Shown here piece after piece: positions 1 to 6,752 of a DNA stretch of 13,120 nt. This stretch comes from a bacterium (GTDB taxonomy: Bacteria; Babelota; Babeliae; Babelales; CAIQNR01). The DNA lies in NCBI GenBank assembly GCA_947502805.1, contig CANNBR010000019.1:1-13120 (forward strand), in the 5' to 3' direction. The position numbers and the translations under genes are program-made. Below the pieces are notes generated by a model. The model searched no databases and was not told where the DNA came from. It was given only the letters and a program-made list of their open reading frames with translations. The number at the start of each line of letters is the position of its first letter. The first letter of the stretch is position 1.

Positions 1-75
1 TTTCTTTAATTGGCGTAATGATCGTTCGACGTTATTGCTGACGTGAATTTCGATGTTTGCTCTTTTCTTTGACAT
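1..75 (-). CDS. rpsU: Ribosomal protein bS21, N-terminal part (runs off the window)
   Basis: Only the first 25 codons are in the window, read leftward from an ATG at 73-75. The peptide begins MSKKRANIEIHVSNN and continues VERSLRQLKK. The pattern of a short beta-like start, an N-x-x-V-E segment and then an ALR-x-[FL]-K[RK]-like basic helix is typical of bS21, a small 30S-subunit protein near the platform and the anti-Shine-Dalgarno region of 16S rRNA. On the minus strand an AAAGGA-type ribosome binding site lies about 13 bases before the ATG, rather far, and no other in-frame start precedes the nearest stop. The gene lies downstream of the outer-membrane protein gene in the same direction, with 109 bp between them, so it could be cotranscribed or have its own promoter. 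The assignment rests on a short fragment and is therefore moderately confident. Confidence 0.72.
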   Translation of the reverse strand, partial: MSKKRANIEIHVSNNVERSLRQLKK

Positions 76-184
76 GCGAGTTTCAGCATCCTTTCAGTGA
101 GAGTAAAGACCATAATTTTATTACTCATCTAAGATAGCGGCTTTAAGCTTGCCTGTCTAGTGGAATTATGCATCAGGCCCATTT

Positions 185-1579
185 TTAGAAGGTTAGCGTT
201 AGATTTAGAAGTACGGTATTTGTTTTATAAGCTCCTCGACGGGCTAGCGGCCATTGATAGCCAAATCCTAGAGCAAAGTTTGGTGATAGGTTGTAATCGA
301 ATCCAAAGTTGGCAACTTGGATTTTGAAAGGACTGTCTTGTTCAAGGCGGCTTGGTAAAAATGCAGAATCAGGAGTTACGAGTGAAATTTTATCTTTTAA
401 ATGGGCCATATAGAGGTATTGAGCGTAGATAGAAAGATTATCTATGAGGTGATAAGCATTAACGCCAAGACTAAGAAACCATGATTGCCCTGGCTTTGAG
501 ATTATTCCAGTTGAATAAGGAAACAGGGTTGATTGAAATTGATGGGTTGGGACGCGTGCCGAGTAGGTTCTACTAAAGAAATGGGTAATACCAGTAAAAA
601 AATCAAGTTCTAATGTTTCTGCAAAATCAAGGCTAAATCCAGCGGCAATATTTGCTGATTGGTGACGATTGTTACCTAAAGAAATATCATAAAGCTTATT
701 GGGGTCTGTGGCTTTTGCAGCAGCAGCAGTGGCTCCGATTTGTAAGATTGGAGTGAAAATAAAGTAAGCCCATTCTTCAGGGTCCGCGTCTTGGTTGATA
801 GGAAAGTTGTGATGTAAAATTGCATTAAAAGAAACGTCTTCAGCTCCTGTTTGTTGAATATTCCCAACCGTCACTCCGAGTTGTTGAAATATTTGTTGGA
901 ACGGTTCCATGAGATATTGCTCAACGTTTGACTGATCGACCGGAAATCCTGCTGGAAGGAGGGGGTTGGGAGCGTTTGCAGGATAGACACTGCTCTGCGT
1001 TGATAAAGGGGTCATTCCTATAAGGCTTGTTGTTTGCTGTAAGTCAGCAATACCAGCTTGTACGGTAAAAATAAGATCTTGAAAAGGACGTACTGAAGCT
1101 TGGAAGCGTAAACCAGATTTATGATATTTACCTTCATCAGTAAAAAATCCAAAATTTTGAGTAAGATCAGTATAGGTTGGATTGGCAATTGATACGCCAG
1201 GAATCGGGATGTTTTGAAAGGTTTGTAGAGCAGCAGTTTGTAAAAGCGATGGTTGTGCAACTCCTGTTGGTAATGCTCCATACAGTAAACCAATCATATT
1301 TAATCGACCATGAACGTCACCTACAGATGAGCCGTTTTTTTGAAGATCACGGGCAGAGGTTGCTTTTTGTCCATAGAAAGAAGTTGAAAATGAAAAACGT
1401 TCGTCTATGCCATTGCCTTCTTCTTTAAGTAGTTCTCTACATTCTCTGTTAAGGACAGCAGTTGGAAGAACAGTACCAAAAAGTTGATAGCCATCATTGT
1501 AATCAAGTGTTACTCGCGCAAGTAGTGAAGAGAACGAGAAGGCTAGGAAGCAAGAAAGGAGAATGCGTATTATCCTCAT
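185..1579 (-). CDS. Predicted beta-barrel outer-membrane protein
   Basis: Encodes 464 residues. The first 21 or so (MRIIRILLSCFLAFSFSSLLA) form a Sec signal peptide: basic start, hydrophobic core, small residues before the likely cut. The mature protein has no long hydrophobic helix. Instead it has many short alternating polar/aromatic segments, such as LRFQASVRPF followed by LIFTVQAG in the middle and FALGFGYQWP near the end, and it closes with LLNLTLTF. A C-terminal phenylalanine with alternating hydrophobic residues is the beta-signal recognised by the BAM machinery. I therefore infer an outer-membrane barrel, perhaps a porin-like channel, but cannot name a family or substrate. An AAGGAT ribosome binding site (1584-1589 on the plus strand) precedes the ATG, and a good promoter sits at 1620-1649, so the gene is probably transcribed on its own. 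The Omp85 gene at 10852 would encode the sort of machine that inserts it. Confidence 0.72.
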   Translation of the reverse strand: MRIIRILLSCFLAFSFSSLLARVTLDYNDGYQLFGTVLPTAVLNRECRELLKEEGNGIDERFSFSTSFYGQKATSARDLQKNGSSVGDVHGRLNMIGLLYGALPTGVAQPSLLQTAALQTFQNIPIPGVSIANPTYTDLTQNFGFFTDEGKYHKSGLRFQASVRPFQDLIFTVQAGIADLQQTTSLIGMTPLSTQSSVYPANAPNPLLPAGFPVDQSNVEQYLMEPFQQIFQQLGVTVGNIQQTGAEDVSFNAILHHNFPINQDADPEEWAYFIFTPILQIGATAAAAKATDPNKLYDISLGNNRHQSANIAAGFSLDFAETLELDFFTGITHFFSRTYSARVPTHQFQSTLFPYSTGIISKPGQSWFLSLGVNAYHLIDNLSIYAQYLYMAHLKDKISLVTPDSAFLPSRLEQDSPFKIQVANFGFDYNLSPNFALGFGYQWPLARRGAYKTNTVLLNLTLTF

Positions 1580-1619
1580 GGGGATCCTTTTTTTTATTGC
1601 TTAAAAATTATTTAAATAA

Positions 1620-1649
1620 GTTATAGCATTATGCATTTTATGCCGTCAA
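1620..1649 (-). promoter_or_regulatory. Sigma70-type promoter of the outer-membrane protein gene
   Basis: Read on the minus strand, TTGACG (plus-strand 1644-1649) and TATAAC (1620-1625) are separated by 18 bases. TGC immediately precedes TATAAC, giving an extended -10. The -10 lies about 40 bp upstream of the ATG at 1577-1579, a sensible leader length. It sits between the palindrome cluster at 1676-1720 and the gene. Confidence 0.6.
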
Positions 1650-1675
1650 ATCAACCTTATGTAATCTTACGAGGA

Positions 1676-1720
1676 TCCCCTCTGGGGACCGGAGTCCGCC
1701 GAAGCCTTGGCGAAGGGGGA
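1676..1720. repeat. Pair of adjacent GC-rich palindromes (REP-like)
   Basis: Two dyads lie side by side in an AT-rich intergenic stretch. The first is a tight hairpin, TCCCC-TCT-GGGGA, at 1676-1688. The second, 1695-1720, reads TCCGCCGAAGCC followed by TTGGCGAAGGGGGA: the ends (TCC.CC/GG.GGA) and the core (GCC-TT-GGC) pair, while an internal GAA/GAA block does not. Neither is followed by a T-tract on either strand, so a classic intrinsic terminator is doubtful, although the location just after the permease stop would suit one. The style matches dispersed palindromic repeats seen in many bacterial genomes; whether it is dispersed here cannot be told from one copy. Confidence 0.55.
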
Positions 1721-1735
1721 TTTTACTGCTTCCTT

Positions 1736-2974
1736 TTAAATAGTTTTACAGACTGTTGCCGCAGTTGAACATAATTTTTTCATACCTGATTGACAACAAT
1801 TATCTGCTGCAAAATAAAAAATAAGTAGTGCGGTTGCTATTCCAGTAACGGTAATAGCATTGCGTCCTGATTTCCATTCTGAAGGGATTGTTAACAAAGT
1901 TATCATTGCAAGAACATAAGAAGTGATTAAAAACAATGCAGTAAGGATAAAAGAGAGAGTGCTACTTAAAAGATAAAAACTTCCAAAAATGCATCCACCA
2001 ATAAAAATGGTCGCTGATTGTTTATTAAGAGCTCCGCATACCAAAAGTTGTTGTGTAGAGCACACCCGTATTTTTTTAAATAAGGAAAGGGTAAGTACTC
2101 CCGATGCCCAGATCATTGAATGTAAGGTTCCTAGGATGGCAAATAAACTTGAAATATGGATGCATTCAATAACCCAATCTTTTCCCGGAAAAACATGAAT
2201 AAGCGCATTGGCTACCGGTCCTGGATATTCAGAAAAATAATGTAATGGAATAGCTAAAATAAGAGAGGTGACAAATAAAAGATAGAGGCCGGCAACTATC
2301 ATTAATGAGTAAGAAATTGCACGGGGAAGATTTTTTTGTGGATCGCGAATAATGGCAAAAAGCGATGCTATTGCTTCAAATCCAAAGAAGGAAAAGGCAA
2401 CAGTTCTAGTTTGCTCAAAAATGCTTTTTATTCCATAAGGAGCAAAGGGAACAAGGTTAGAAAGGGATGCCTTGGTAAAACAGAGTGCCGTCGTTGCAAG
2501 TAATGGAAACACTGTGAGAACGATTAAAATCTGTTGGCTAATAGATGAGAGTGAAATGCCAAACAAATTTAAGAAAGTAAGGGCAATAAGGCACGACCCG
2601 CCTAAAAATTGTGGAGAACTTGAAGGCACATAGCGAACAAGATGTTCACCGGCAGAGTGAGTCAATAGTCCCATCGCAATAGTTATACCAAGCAGATAAC
2701 AACTTGCGGCAAAGAGGCCCATGGTATGGCCGCCCCAGGGGCGAACATAAGCATAAAACGATCCTTCTTGAGGAAACAGCTGAGCAACACGAGCAATTGA
2801 TTGGGCCATGCACCATACGGCAAAAGCGACAAAGGCAAAAGTGAGAATACTTGCTGGACCTGCGTTTCCTGCTAATGCACTTGGTATGGTAAAAATTCCT
2901 GCACCAATCATTGCATTCATGCCAACGATGGTTGCAGTCAAAAGTCCTATTTTTTGCGAGTGATCAGTAGTCAT
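1736..2974 (-). CDS. APC-family amino-acid permease
   Basis: A 412-residue inner-membrane protein with about eleven to twelve hydrophobic segments and no signal peptide. Two family landmarks of the amino acid-polyamine-organocation superfamily are plain. In TM1, GMNAMIGAGIFTIPSALAG (residues 18-36) contains the unwound G-[SA]-G-I-F substrate-binding motif. The TM6 region has FFGFEAIASL (196-205), followed after a few residues by RDPQKNLPRAI (210-220), the hallmark cytoplasmic loop. It probably imports or exchanges amino acids, with the exact substrate unknown; such permeases are common in host-dependent bacteria that take amino acids from the host. The length is slightly below the usual 430-500. 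The start is supported by a strong AAGGAG (plus-strand 2980-2985) five bases before the ATG. The tail is Cys-rich (CCQSGMKKLC and a final VCKTI), which is unusual for the family but of unknown meaning. Confidence 0.87.
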   Translation of the reverse strand: MTTDHSQKIGLLTATIVGMNAMIGAGIFTIPSALAGNAGPASILTFAFVAFAVWCMAQSIARVAQLFPQEGSFYAYVRPWGGHTMGLFAASCYLLGITIAMGLLTHSAGEHLVRYVPSSSPQFLGGSCLIALTFLNLFGISLSSISQQILIVLTVFPLLATTALCFTKASLSNLVPFAPYGIKSIFEQTRTVAFSFFGFEAIASLFAIIRDPQKNLPRAISYSLMIVAGLYLLFVTSLILAIPLHYFSEYPGPVANALIHVFPGKDWVIECIHISSLFAILGTLHSMIWASGVLTLSLFKKIRVCSTQQLLVCGALNKQSATIFIGGCIFGSFYLLSSTLSFILTALFLITSYVLAMITLLTIPSEWKSGRNAITVTGIATALLIFYFAADNCCQSGMKKLCSTAATVCKTI

Positions 2975-3173
2975 GACTACTCCTTGAAAATCGAATATAA
3001 GGTAAACATTAAGATAGCAAGTGTACTAAAAAGCGTATTTTTTAGAAATTCTACTTTTTTGAGAACAAGATGCTATACGCGCAAGAACCTTTATTCTTTT
3101 AATATCTTAGCTTTCTGTTGCCCTCTGCGGGCAGCACCTGCGTCTTGTGCTAACAAAATTGAAAAGTAAATTG

Positions 3174-3179
3174 TATAAT
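3174..3179 (+). promoter_or_regulatory. Possible -10 box of the 81-residue gene
   Basis: A perfect TATAAT lies 35 bp upstream of the supported start at 3215. No convincing -35 sits at 16-18 bp; the best nearby sequences are poorly placed. A small GC stem (GTTGCCC/GGGCAGC, about 3117-3135) lies just upstream. This is a weak call based on the hexamer and position alone. Confidence 0.35.
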
Positions 3180-3214
3180 AAATGCTTATCAAATAAATGA
3201 AGAGGACCTACTTT

Positions 3215-3460
3215 ATGCAAGAACACTACTGCCTTTATTACACAGCACGATTAGAAAAAAGTCTTTGCTGGCTTGTTTCTTCGGCACTACGAGGAACGGA
3301 ACATATAGCTTTTGATCGTTCGTATAATGTTCCGGAAAGTATTTTTGAGTTTTTTGTTCCGCGAGCAATGGAACCTGTTTTTTTAGAAGTTATGGCTTAT
3401 TTTGAAGCTAAGAAAATAGTAAGTGAGCTTACGAAAAAGCCAAATCGCTTAGAACAATAG
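3215..3460 (+). CDS. Small conserved-looking hypothetical protein, 81 aa
   Basis: The start is placed at the ATG at 3215 rather than the in-frame ATG at 3197, because AGAGGA at 3201-3206 sits eight bases before it and would lie inside the coding sequence otherwise. The product begins MQEHYCLYYTARLEKS and has no signal peptide or transmembrane segment. The middle alternates (IFEFFVPRAMEPVFLEVMAY), suggesting a beta-strand followed by a helix, and the end is a charged tail (KKPNRLEQ). The overall layout of strand, helix, strand, VP-turn and helix faintly resembles the small DUF4911 proteins, but I hold that as a guess. It is followed by a possible weak hairpin (3493-3508, AGGTTT/AAACCT) and then a small secreted-protein gene in the same direction. 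Function is unknown. Confidence 0.6.
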   Translation: MQEHYCLYYTARLEKSLCWLVSSALRGTEHIAFDRSYNVPESIFEFFVPRAMEPVFLEVMAYFEAKKIVSELTKKPNRLEQ

Positions 3461-3563
3461 TCATCTTAATTTATAATTTTTAATAGATAGCTAGGTTTTT
3501 AAAAAACCTTTCGATAAGCTTTGGGGTCGAGTTGTTACTGTGAATAAAGCTATGGAGAGAGAT

Positions 3564-3860
3564 ATGAAAAGATTAGTTTTTCTAGGAATTGCTGCGATGA
3601 ATGTAAGTGTCTATGCGCATGAAGAAAGTGGGTATGCCAAAAAATTAAAAAAAGAAACAAATTGGCTTATCGCAGAAATCAAATCTGTAGGTAAAGATTT
3701 ATATAACATCGCATCTTCAAAAAAAGATTTACAAAAAAAAGAATCAAAAATTTTAACTTACGATTCTTCTAAGAAAGCTGAGCCAGTTATTCTTGAGTCA
3801 TCATGTAATCATTGCAAAGAACTTTGTTCCAAAGATCAACCATTAGAGTTTTTTGTTTAG
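3564..3860 (+). CDS. Small exported protein with a C-terminal CxxCxxxC motif
   Basis: The ATG at 3564 is preferred over the upstream GTG at 3540 because GGAGAG (3554-3559) precedes it at proper spacing and because the resulting protein starts directly with a signal peptide, MKRLVFLGIAAMNVSVYA, cut before HEES. The mature part is about 80 residues, very lysine-rich, with a predicted helical, heptad-like stretch (YAKKLKKETNWLIAEIKSVG) and a tail carrying Cys 81, 84 and 88 (SSCNHCKELCSK). There is no lipobox, so a periplasmic or secreted soluble peptide is likely. The three cysteines could bind a metal or form a disulfide; neither is shown. I recognise no family. Transcription ends at the strong hairpin just after the stop codon. 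Confidence 0.6.
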   Translation: MKRLVFLGIAAMNVSVYAHEESGYAKKLKKETNWLIAEIKSVGKDLYNIASSKKDLQKKESKILTYDSSKKAEPVILESSCNHCKELCSKDQPLEFFV

Positions 3861-3872
3861 AAAAAATTAGAT

Positions 3873-3916
3873 TTATAAAAGAAGGGGCGCTTGAAAAAGC
3901 GCCCCTTCTTTTATAA
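3873..3916. terminator. Bidirectional intrinsic terminator
   Basis: A perfect 19-bp stem (3873-3891 with 3898-3916) has a six-base loop, TGAAAA. The centre is GC-rich (GGGGCGCT/AGCGCCCC) and the outer part is A/T-rich, so each strand reads a GC stem followed by CTTCTTTTAT. It lies between the stop of the rightward small exported protein (3860) and the stop of leftward gltX (3933), serving both convergent genes. Confidence 0.9.
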
Positions 3917-3932
3917 ATAATGTTTCTAGAAT

Positions 3933-5378
3933 TTACCCAACAAGTGGTAAGAATTTCATTAGTCGGTTTTGTATTTCTTTATAGCCAAGCAAGTCGCCAA
4001 GCTGTACGATCCCAATGCCTGTAATAGATCCTGTAAGTCCATAGCGAATGAATGAAAAAAGTTCTTTTGGTGCTATGCCAGCAGTTGTAGCTTCTTTTTT
4101 AGCTGTTATAAGAAAGGCTTCAGTGGTTTGCTCAGCTATACTTGTTTTTATCACCGTGCATAAAGCAGGAAGTTTTTCAGGAATTGTGATGGTGCGGGCA
4201 ATATCTTGTTCGTAAACAGGGGTATCAAAATAGAAAGCCAGTAATATAACGCAATCGCGCAAGGTGACCATTTCTTGGTGGATATAGGAAAGTGCCTTTG
4301 TAATAATCTCACGATCCATTGTTTGTGTAGTTGGATATGCTTCATGTAGGTAAGGCAAGCAGTGATCGGTCAAAGCTTCAGTGCTTAGTTTTGCGATCCA
4401 TTTATGGTTCACCCAATGAAGTTTTTCAACGTCATACTTGATTTGCCCGGTTGTTGAAATTGAATCAAAGTTCATGGCTTCGATAAGTTCTTGTTTGCTC
4501 ATGATTTCATTTTTGAATGATCCACCGATGATTGCCAAGTAATTTATAATCGCTTCAGGTAAAAATCCGGAATCTTTTAAATCGCGTAATGAAAAGCCAA
4601 AATCACGTTTAGAAAGTTTTTTCCCATCAGTGCTGCATAAAATAGGCATGTGCCAAAACAATGGAATTTTTGCGCCATAAGCAAGGTACATTGCTGCTTG
4701 TCCTGCGGTATTACTGAGGTGGTCTTCACCTCGAATAACACAGTCAATGCTCATTAAAACGTCGTCAATAAAATTAGCGAACATAAACGTAACGCTGCCA
4801 TTTTGTCGTGAAATCGGGAAGTCTGAAAAATTTTTAAGATCAAAAACTACTGGCCCATGAGAAAGATCATGGATAGTTACTGTTTTAGTATGATCAACCT
4901 TCATACGCCAGATAAAAGGAACAGTCTGAGCTTTTGTATCAGACTCATTTTTAGTGAGTGCTGCACAGGTACCATCGTAACGAGGTGGTTGTTTGAGGGA
5001 GATTTGGCGTTCACGTTTTCTATCAAGTTCTTCTGAGGTGCAAAAGCAACGATAGACAAAACCTTTAGCAATGAATGATTCCAACTCTCTTTTATAGATA
5101 TGGTCTCGTTGGGATTGGAAGTAGGGAGCCATGGATGCTTGCTCTTTTCCAGGGCCTTCATCATAAGTAAGCCCAAGCCAGGCTAAATCTTCTTTGATTT
5201 TTTCTGCACCAGGATCAAAATTTCTTTCAAGATCAGTATCTTCAACGCGCAATAAAAACGTTCCTTGCTTTTGGTGTGCAAGTAGATAGTTCATAAGAGC
5301 TGTACGGATATTACCCAAATGCATCATACCTGTCGGGGCAGGAGCAAAACGAACACGCGGTTTTTGTAATGTAATCAT
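3933..5378 (-). CDS. gltX: Glutamyl-tRNA synthetase
   Basis: A class I aminoacyl-tRNA synthetase of 481 residues, normal for bacterial GluRS, that charges tRNA-Glu with glutamate in the cytoplasm. Seen directly: the N-terminal APAPTGMMHLGNIRTALMN, whose HLGN (20-23) is the HIGH motif; FLLRVEDTD (41-49), the glutamate-recognition strand of this subfamily; a CFC pair (111-113) with YDGTC (134-138), a possible zinc site; VIRGEDH (214-220); and KKLSKR (253-258), the KMSKS loop. SGFLPEAIINYLAIIG follows, a GluRS signature, and the remaining roughly 190 residues form the helical anticodon-binding domain. The GluRS/GlnRS split favours GluRS because of the bacterial-type layout and the absence of a GlnRS beta-barrel domain; whether it also charges tRNA-Gln cannot be judged here. 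The ribosome binding site on the minus strand is AAGGGTC, a few bases before the ATG. Confidence 0.95.
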   Translation of the reverse strand: MITLQKPRVRFAPAPTGMMHLGNIRTALMNYLLAHQKQGTFLLRVEDTDLERNFDPGAEKIKEDLAWLGLTYDEGPGKEQASMAPYFQSQRDHIYKRELESFIAKGFVYRCFCTSEELDRKRERQISLKQPPRYDGTCAALTKNESDTKAQTVPFIWRMKVDHTKTVTIHDLSHGPVVFDLKNFSDFPISRQNGSVTFMFANFIDDVLMSIDCVIRGEDHLSNTAGQAAMYLAYGAKIPLFWHMPILCSTDGKKLSKRDFGFSLRDLKDSGFLPEAIINYLAIIGGSFKNEIMSKQELIEAMNFDSISTTGQIKYDVEKLHWVNHKWIAKLSTEALTDHCLPYLHEAYPTTQTMDREIITKALSYIHQEMVTLRDCVILLAFYFDTPVYEQDIARTITIPEKLPALCTVIKTSIAEQTTEAFLITAKKEATTAGIAPKELFSFIRYGLTGSITGIGIVQLGDLLGYKEIQNRLMKFLPLVG

Positions 5379-5523
5379 TTTAGACCCTTATATTTTTTTC
5401 TTAAAAATAGCTGCCAAAGGGGGTAAAGTAAAGCGGTCTAATTAAGAAATGGCTGCGATACACAGTTTTAAGCCATTAGAAGAATAAAAAAATTTATAAA
5501 AATTTTTCATTGTAGGAGATGTT

Positions 5524-5553
5524 TTGACAAACGCAATGACTGTTTGCTAGTTT
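5524..5553 (+). promoter_or_regulatory. Sigma70-type promoter with consensus -35
   Basis: TTGACA at 5524-5529 is followed after 18 bases by TAGTTT (5548-5553), with TGC directly before it, an extended -10. Transcription would start near 5560, about 38 bp before the ATG at 5598, and would read the acylphosphatase-like gene. The good -35 and TGn compensate for a poor -10. Confidence 0.6.
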
Positions 5554-5597
5554 TGTGCCTTATCTTCAAGTGCATATCTAAAAAAGGAGAAGTGCCG

Positions 5598-5876
5598 ATG
5601 AATCAATGTTTGCGAATAACTTTTGTCTCAAAAAATAATACCGAAGTTCTCTGTGAGTTTGTTCAGAAACATGCCCAAAAGCATGGGCTTGAGGGAATGA
5701 TTCAGGCACTAGAGAATGTTCATGTAAAAATTATCGCCTGTGGTAGCAGGGATGGTGTTGAAAAATTTCTTGATACGCTTCATAAGAGTGCAGCAGAAAA
5801 AAAATTAGAAGATATTGAAGTTGAGCCTTTTTTAAAAGACCGTGATTACCGCGGAGTTTTTCGTTGCATTGAATAA
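5598..5876 (+). CDS. Acylphosphatase-fold small protein, probably without acylphosphatase activity
   Basis: The ATG at 5598 is chosen because AAGGAG (5584-5589) lies eight bases upstream; an in-frame ATG further up at 5544 would fall inside the promoter. The 92-residue cytosolic product matches the acylphosphatase layout: strand (CLRITFVS), loop and helix (VLCEFVQKHAQKHG), strand turn (LEGMIQALEN), strand (VHVKIIACG), helix (GVEKFLDTLHKSA), last strands (IEVEPF, GVFRCIE). True acylphosphatases carry GVGFR with a catalytic arginine and GWVRN with a catalytic asparagine. Here the aligned places read EVLCEF and GMIQA, so both residues appear lost. I therefore read it as a fold relative, perhaps regulatory or RNA/ligand binding, with function unknown. 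It lies just ahead of the ABC-exporter genes on the same strand, so cotranscription is possible since no clear terminator separates them. Confidence 0.68.
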   Translation: MNQCLRITFVSKNNTEVLCEFVQKHAQKHGLEGMIQALENVHVKIIACGSRDGVEKFLDTLHKSAAEKKLEDIEVEPFLKDRDYRGVFRCIE

Positions 5877-5891
5877 AAAAGTCCCTATCTG

Positions 5892-5918
5892 TTGAGGTTT
5901 AAAGGTGTTTTTGATAAT
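5892..5918 (+). promoter_or_regulatory. Possible promoter of the ABC exporter cluster
   Basis: TTGAGG (5892-5897) and GATAAT (5913-5918) are separated by 15 bases, shorter than ideal. The start would fall near 5925, leaving a leader of about 50 nt before the ATPase ATG at 5974. The hexamers are decent and the spacing is poor, so this is tentative. Confidence 0.35.
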
Positions 5919-5923
5919 CTAAA

Positions 5924-5970
5924 AGCTCTTTTAAACCCCATTTAAAGGTTGTTCTAAACCTGAAGGAGCT
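5924..5970 (+). promoter_or_regulatory. Leader able to pair with the ATPase Shine-Dalgarno
   Basis: AGCTCTTT (5924-5931) can pair with AAGGAGCT (5963-5970) over eight positions including one G-U. The right arm is the whole ribosome binding site of the ATPase gene. A smaller hairpin, AGGTT/AACCT, can form within the loop near 5945-5960. If the transcript starts near 5925 the leader could fold so as to hide the site. This is a pairing seen by eye; no energy was computed and no riboswitch family is recognised. Confidence 0.3.
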
Positions 5971-5973
5971 TTT

Positions 5974-6738
5974 ATGAAGCAACTACTTTCTATTCGCTCA
6001 ATCACCAAGACTTACAAAACACCTAGGGGTCTCATCGAATCGCTCAAGGGAGTTAGTCTTGCTATTATGAAGGGAGAAGTTCTTTCATTACTCGGGGTAA
6101 ATGGTGCAGGTAAAACAACTCTTTCTACCATTATTGCAACACTGCATCCTGCAACATCAGGCGATATTCTTAAAGATGGCAAGTCTATTTATGATGATGT
6201 TGTTGAGTATCGTCGCACTATTGGGTTCTGCCCTCAAAAGCCCAATGTCGACATGATGTTAACGTTGGAAGAAAACCTTATGTTTGCGGGACGCTTTTTC
6301 TGTTTGCCCGATGAAGTGACAAGAGAGCGAAGCAGAGAGTTGATGAAAAAGTTTGGATTGGAAAAATATGCTCAGCAAAAAGCTGACATTCTTTCTGGTG
6401 GGTACAAACAACGTTTTATGCTTGCTCGCACCCTCATTCATCAACCTGAACTCGTTATTCTTGATGAACCAACGGTTGGTCTTGATCCTCATGTTCGTCG
6501 CGATATTTGGGAGATTATTAAAGATTTGCGCTCTTCGGGCGTTACCGTTCTTTTGACTACTCATTATCTTGACGAAGCTGAAAAACTTTCTGATCGAGTG
6601 TGTGTGCTTGATCGTGGGATTATTCGTCTTGTTGATACACCTGAAAATCTACTGAGCGCCCATGGAAAGGCGAACTTGGAAGAGGTGTTTATTGCATTGA
6701 TGAATGAAGCAAATGAAGAAGCGAAACAAGAAGCATAA
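5974..6738 (+). CDS. ABC exporter ATP-binding protein (CcmA/DrrA type)
   Basis: The 254-residue cytoplasmic ATPase powers the membrane subunits encoded directly downstream. All motifs are intact: Walker A GVNGAGKTT (41-49), Q-loop glutamine 88 (GFCPQKP), signature LSGGYKQR (140-147), Walker B VILDEP (161-166), GLDP (169-172) and switch histidine 197 (TTHYLDEAE). The TTHYLDEAE string and the tail NLEEVFIALM are typical of the ABC-2 exporter group that includes DrrA, NodI and CcmA-like proteins. AAGGAG at 5963-5968 precedes the ATG by five bases. The stop is 14 bp before the first permease, so the two are surely cotranscribed. It is the only ATPase in the cluster and must serve all three permeases as a homodimer unless another gene lies elsewhere. 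The substrate is unknown; lipids, polysaccharides, peptides and drugs are all handled by this class. Confidence 0.93.
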   Translation: MKQLLSIRSITKTYKTPRGLIESLKGVSLAIMKGEVLSLLGVNGAGKTTLSTIIATLHPATSGDILKDGKSIYDDVVEYRRTIGFCPQKPNVDMMLTLEENLMFAGRFFCLPDEVTRERSRELMKKFGLEKYAQQKADILSGGYKQRFMLARTLIHQPELVILDEPTVGLDPHVRRDIWEIIKDLRSSGVTVLLTTHYLDEAEKLSDRVCVLDRGIIRLVDTPENLLSAHGKANLEEVFIALMNEANEEAKQEA

Positions 6739-6752
6739 GTGAAAGATAGTAT

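Noticed and set aside
3117..3135. GC stem GTTGCCC/GGGCAGC as a terminator
   Set aside because: No T-tract follows on either strand and no gene ends beside it.
2954..3169. 71-residue plus-strand open frame in the permease-upstream gap
   Set aside because: It has no ribosome binding site, overlaps the permease start on the other strand, and its composition is not protein-like.
3540..3563. GTG at 3540 as the start of the Cys-rich exported protein
   Set aside because: It lacks a ribosome binding site and would add eight residues in front of a complete signal peptide that starts at 3564.
5544..5597. In-frame ATG at 5544 as the start of the acylphosphatase-like gene
   Set aside because: It lies inside the promoter -10 region, and AAGGAG would fall within the coding sequence; the ATG at 5598 fits the fold boundary.
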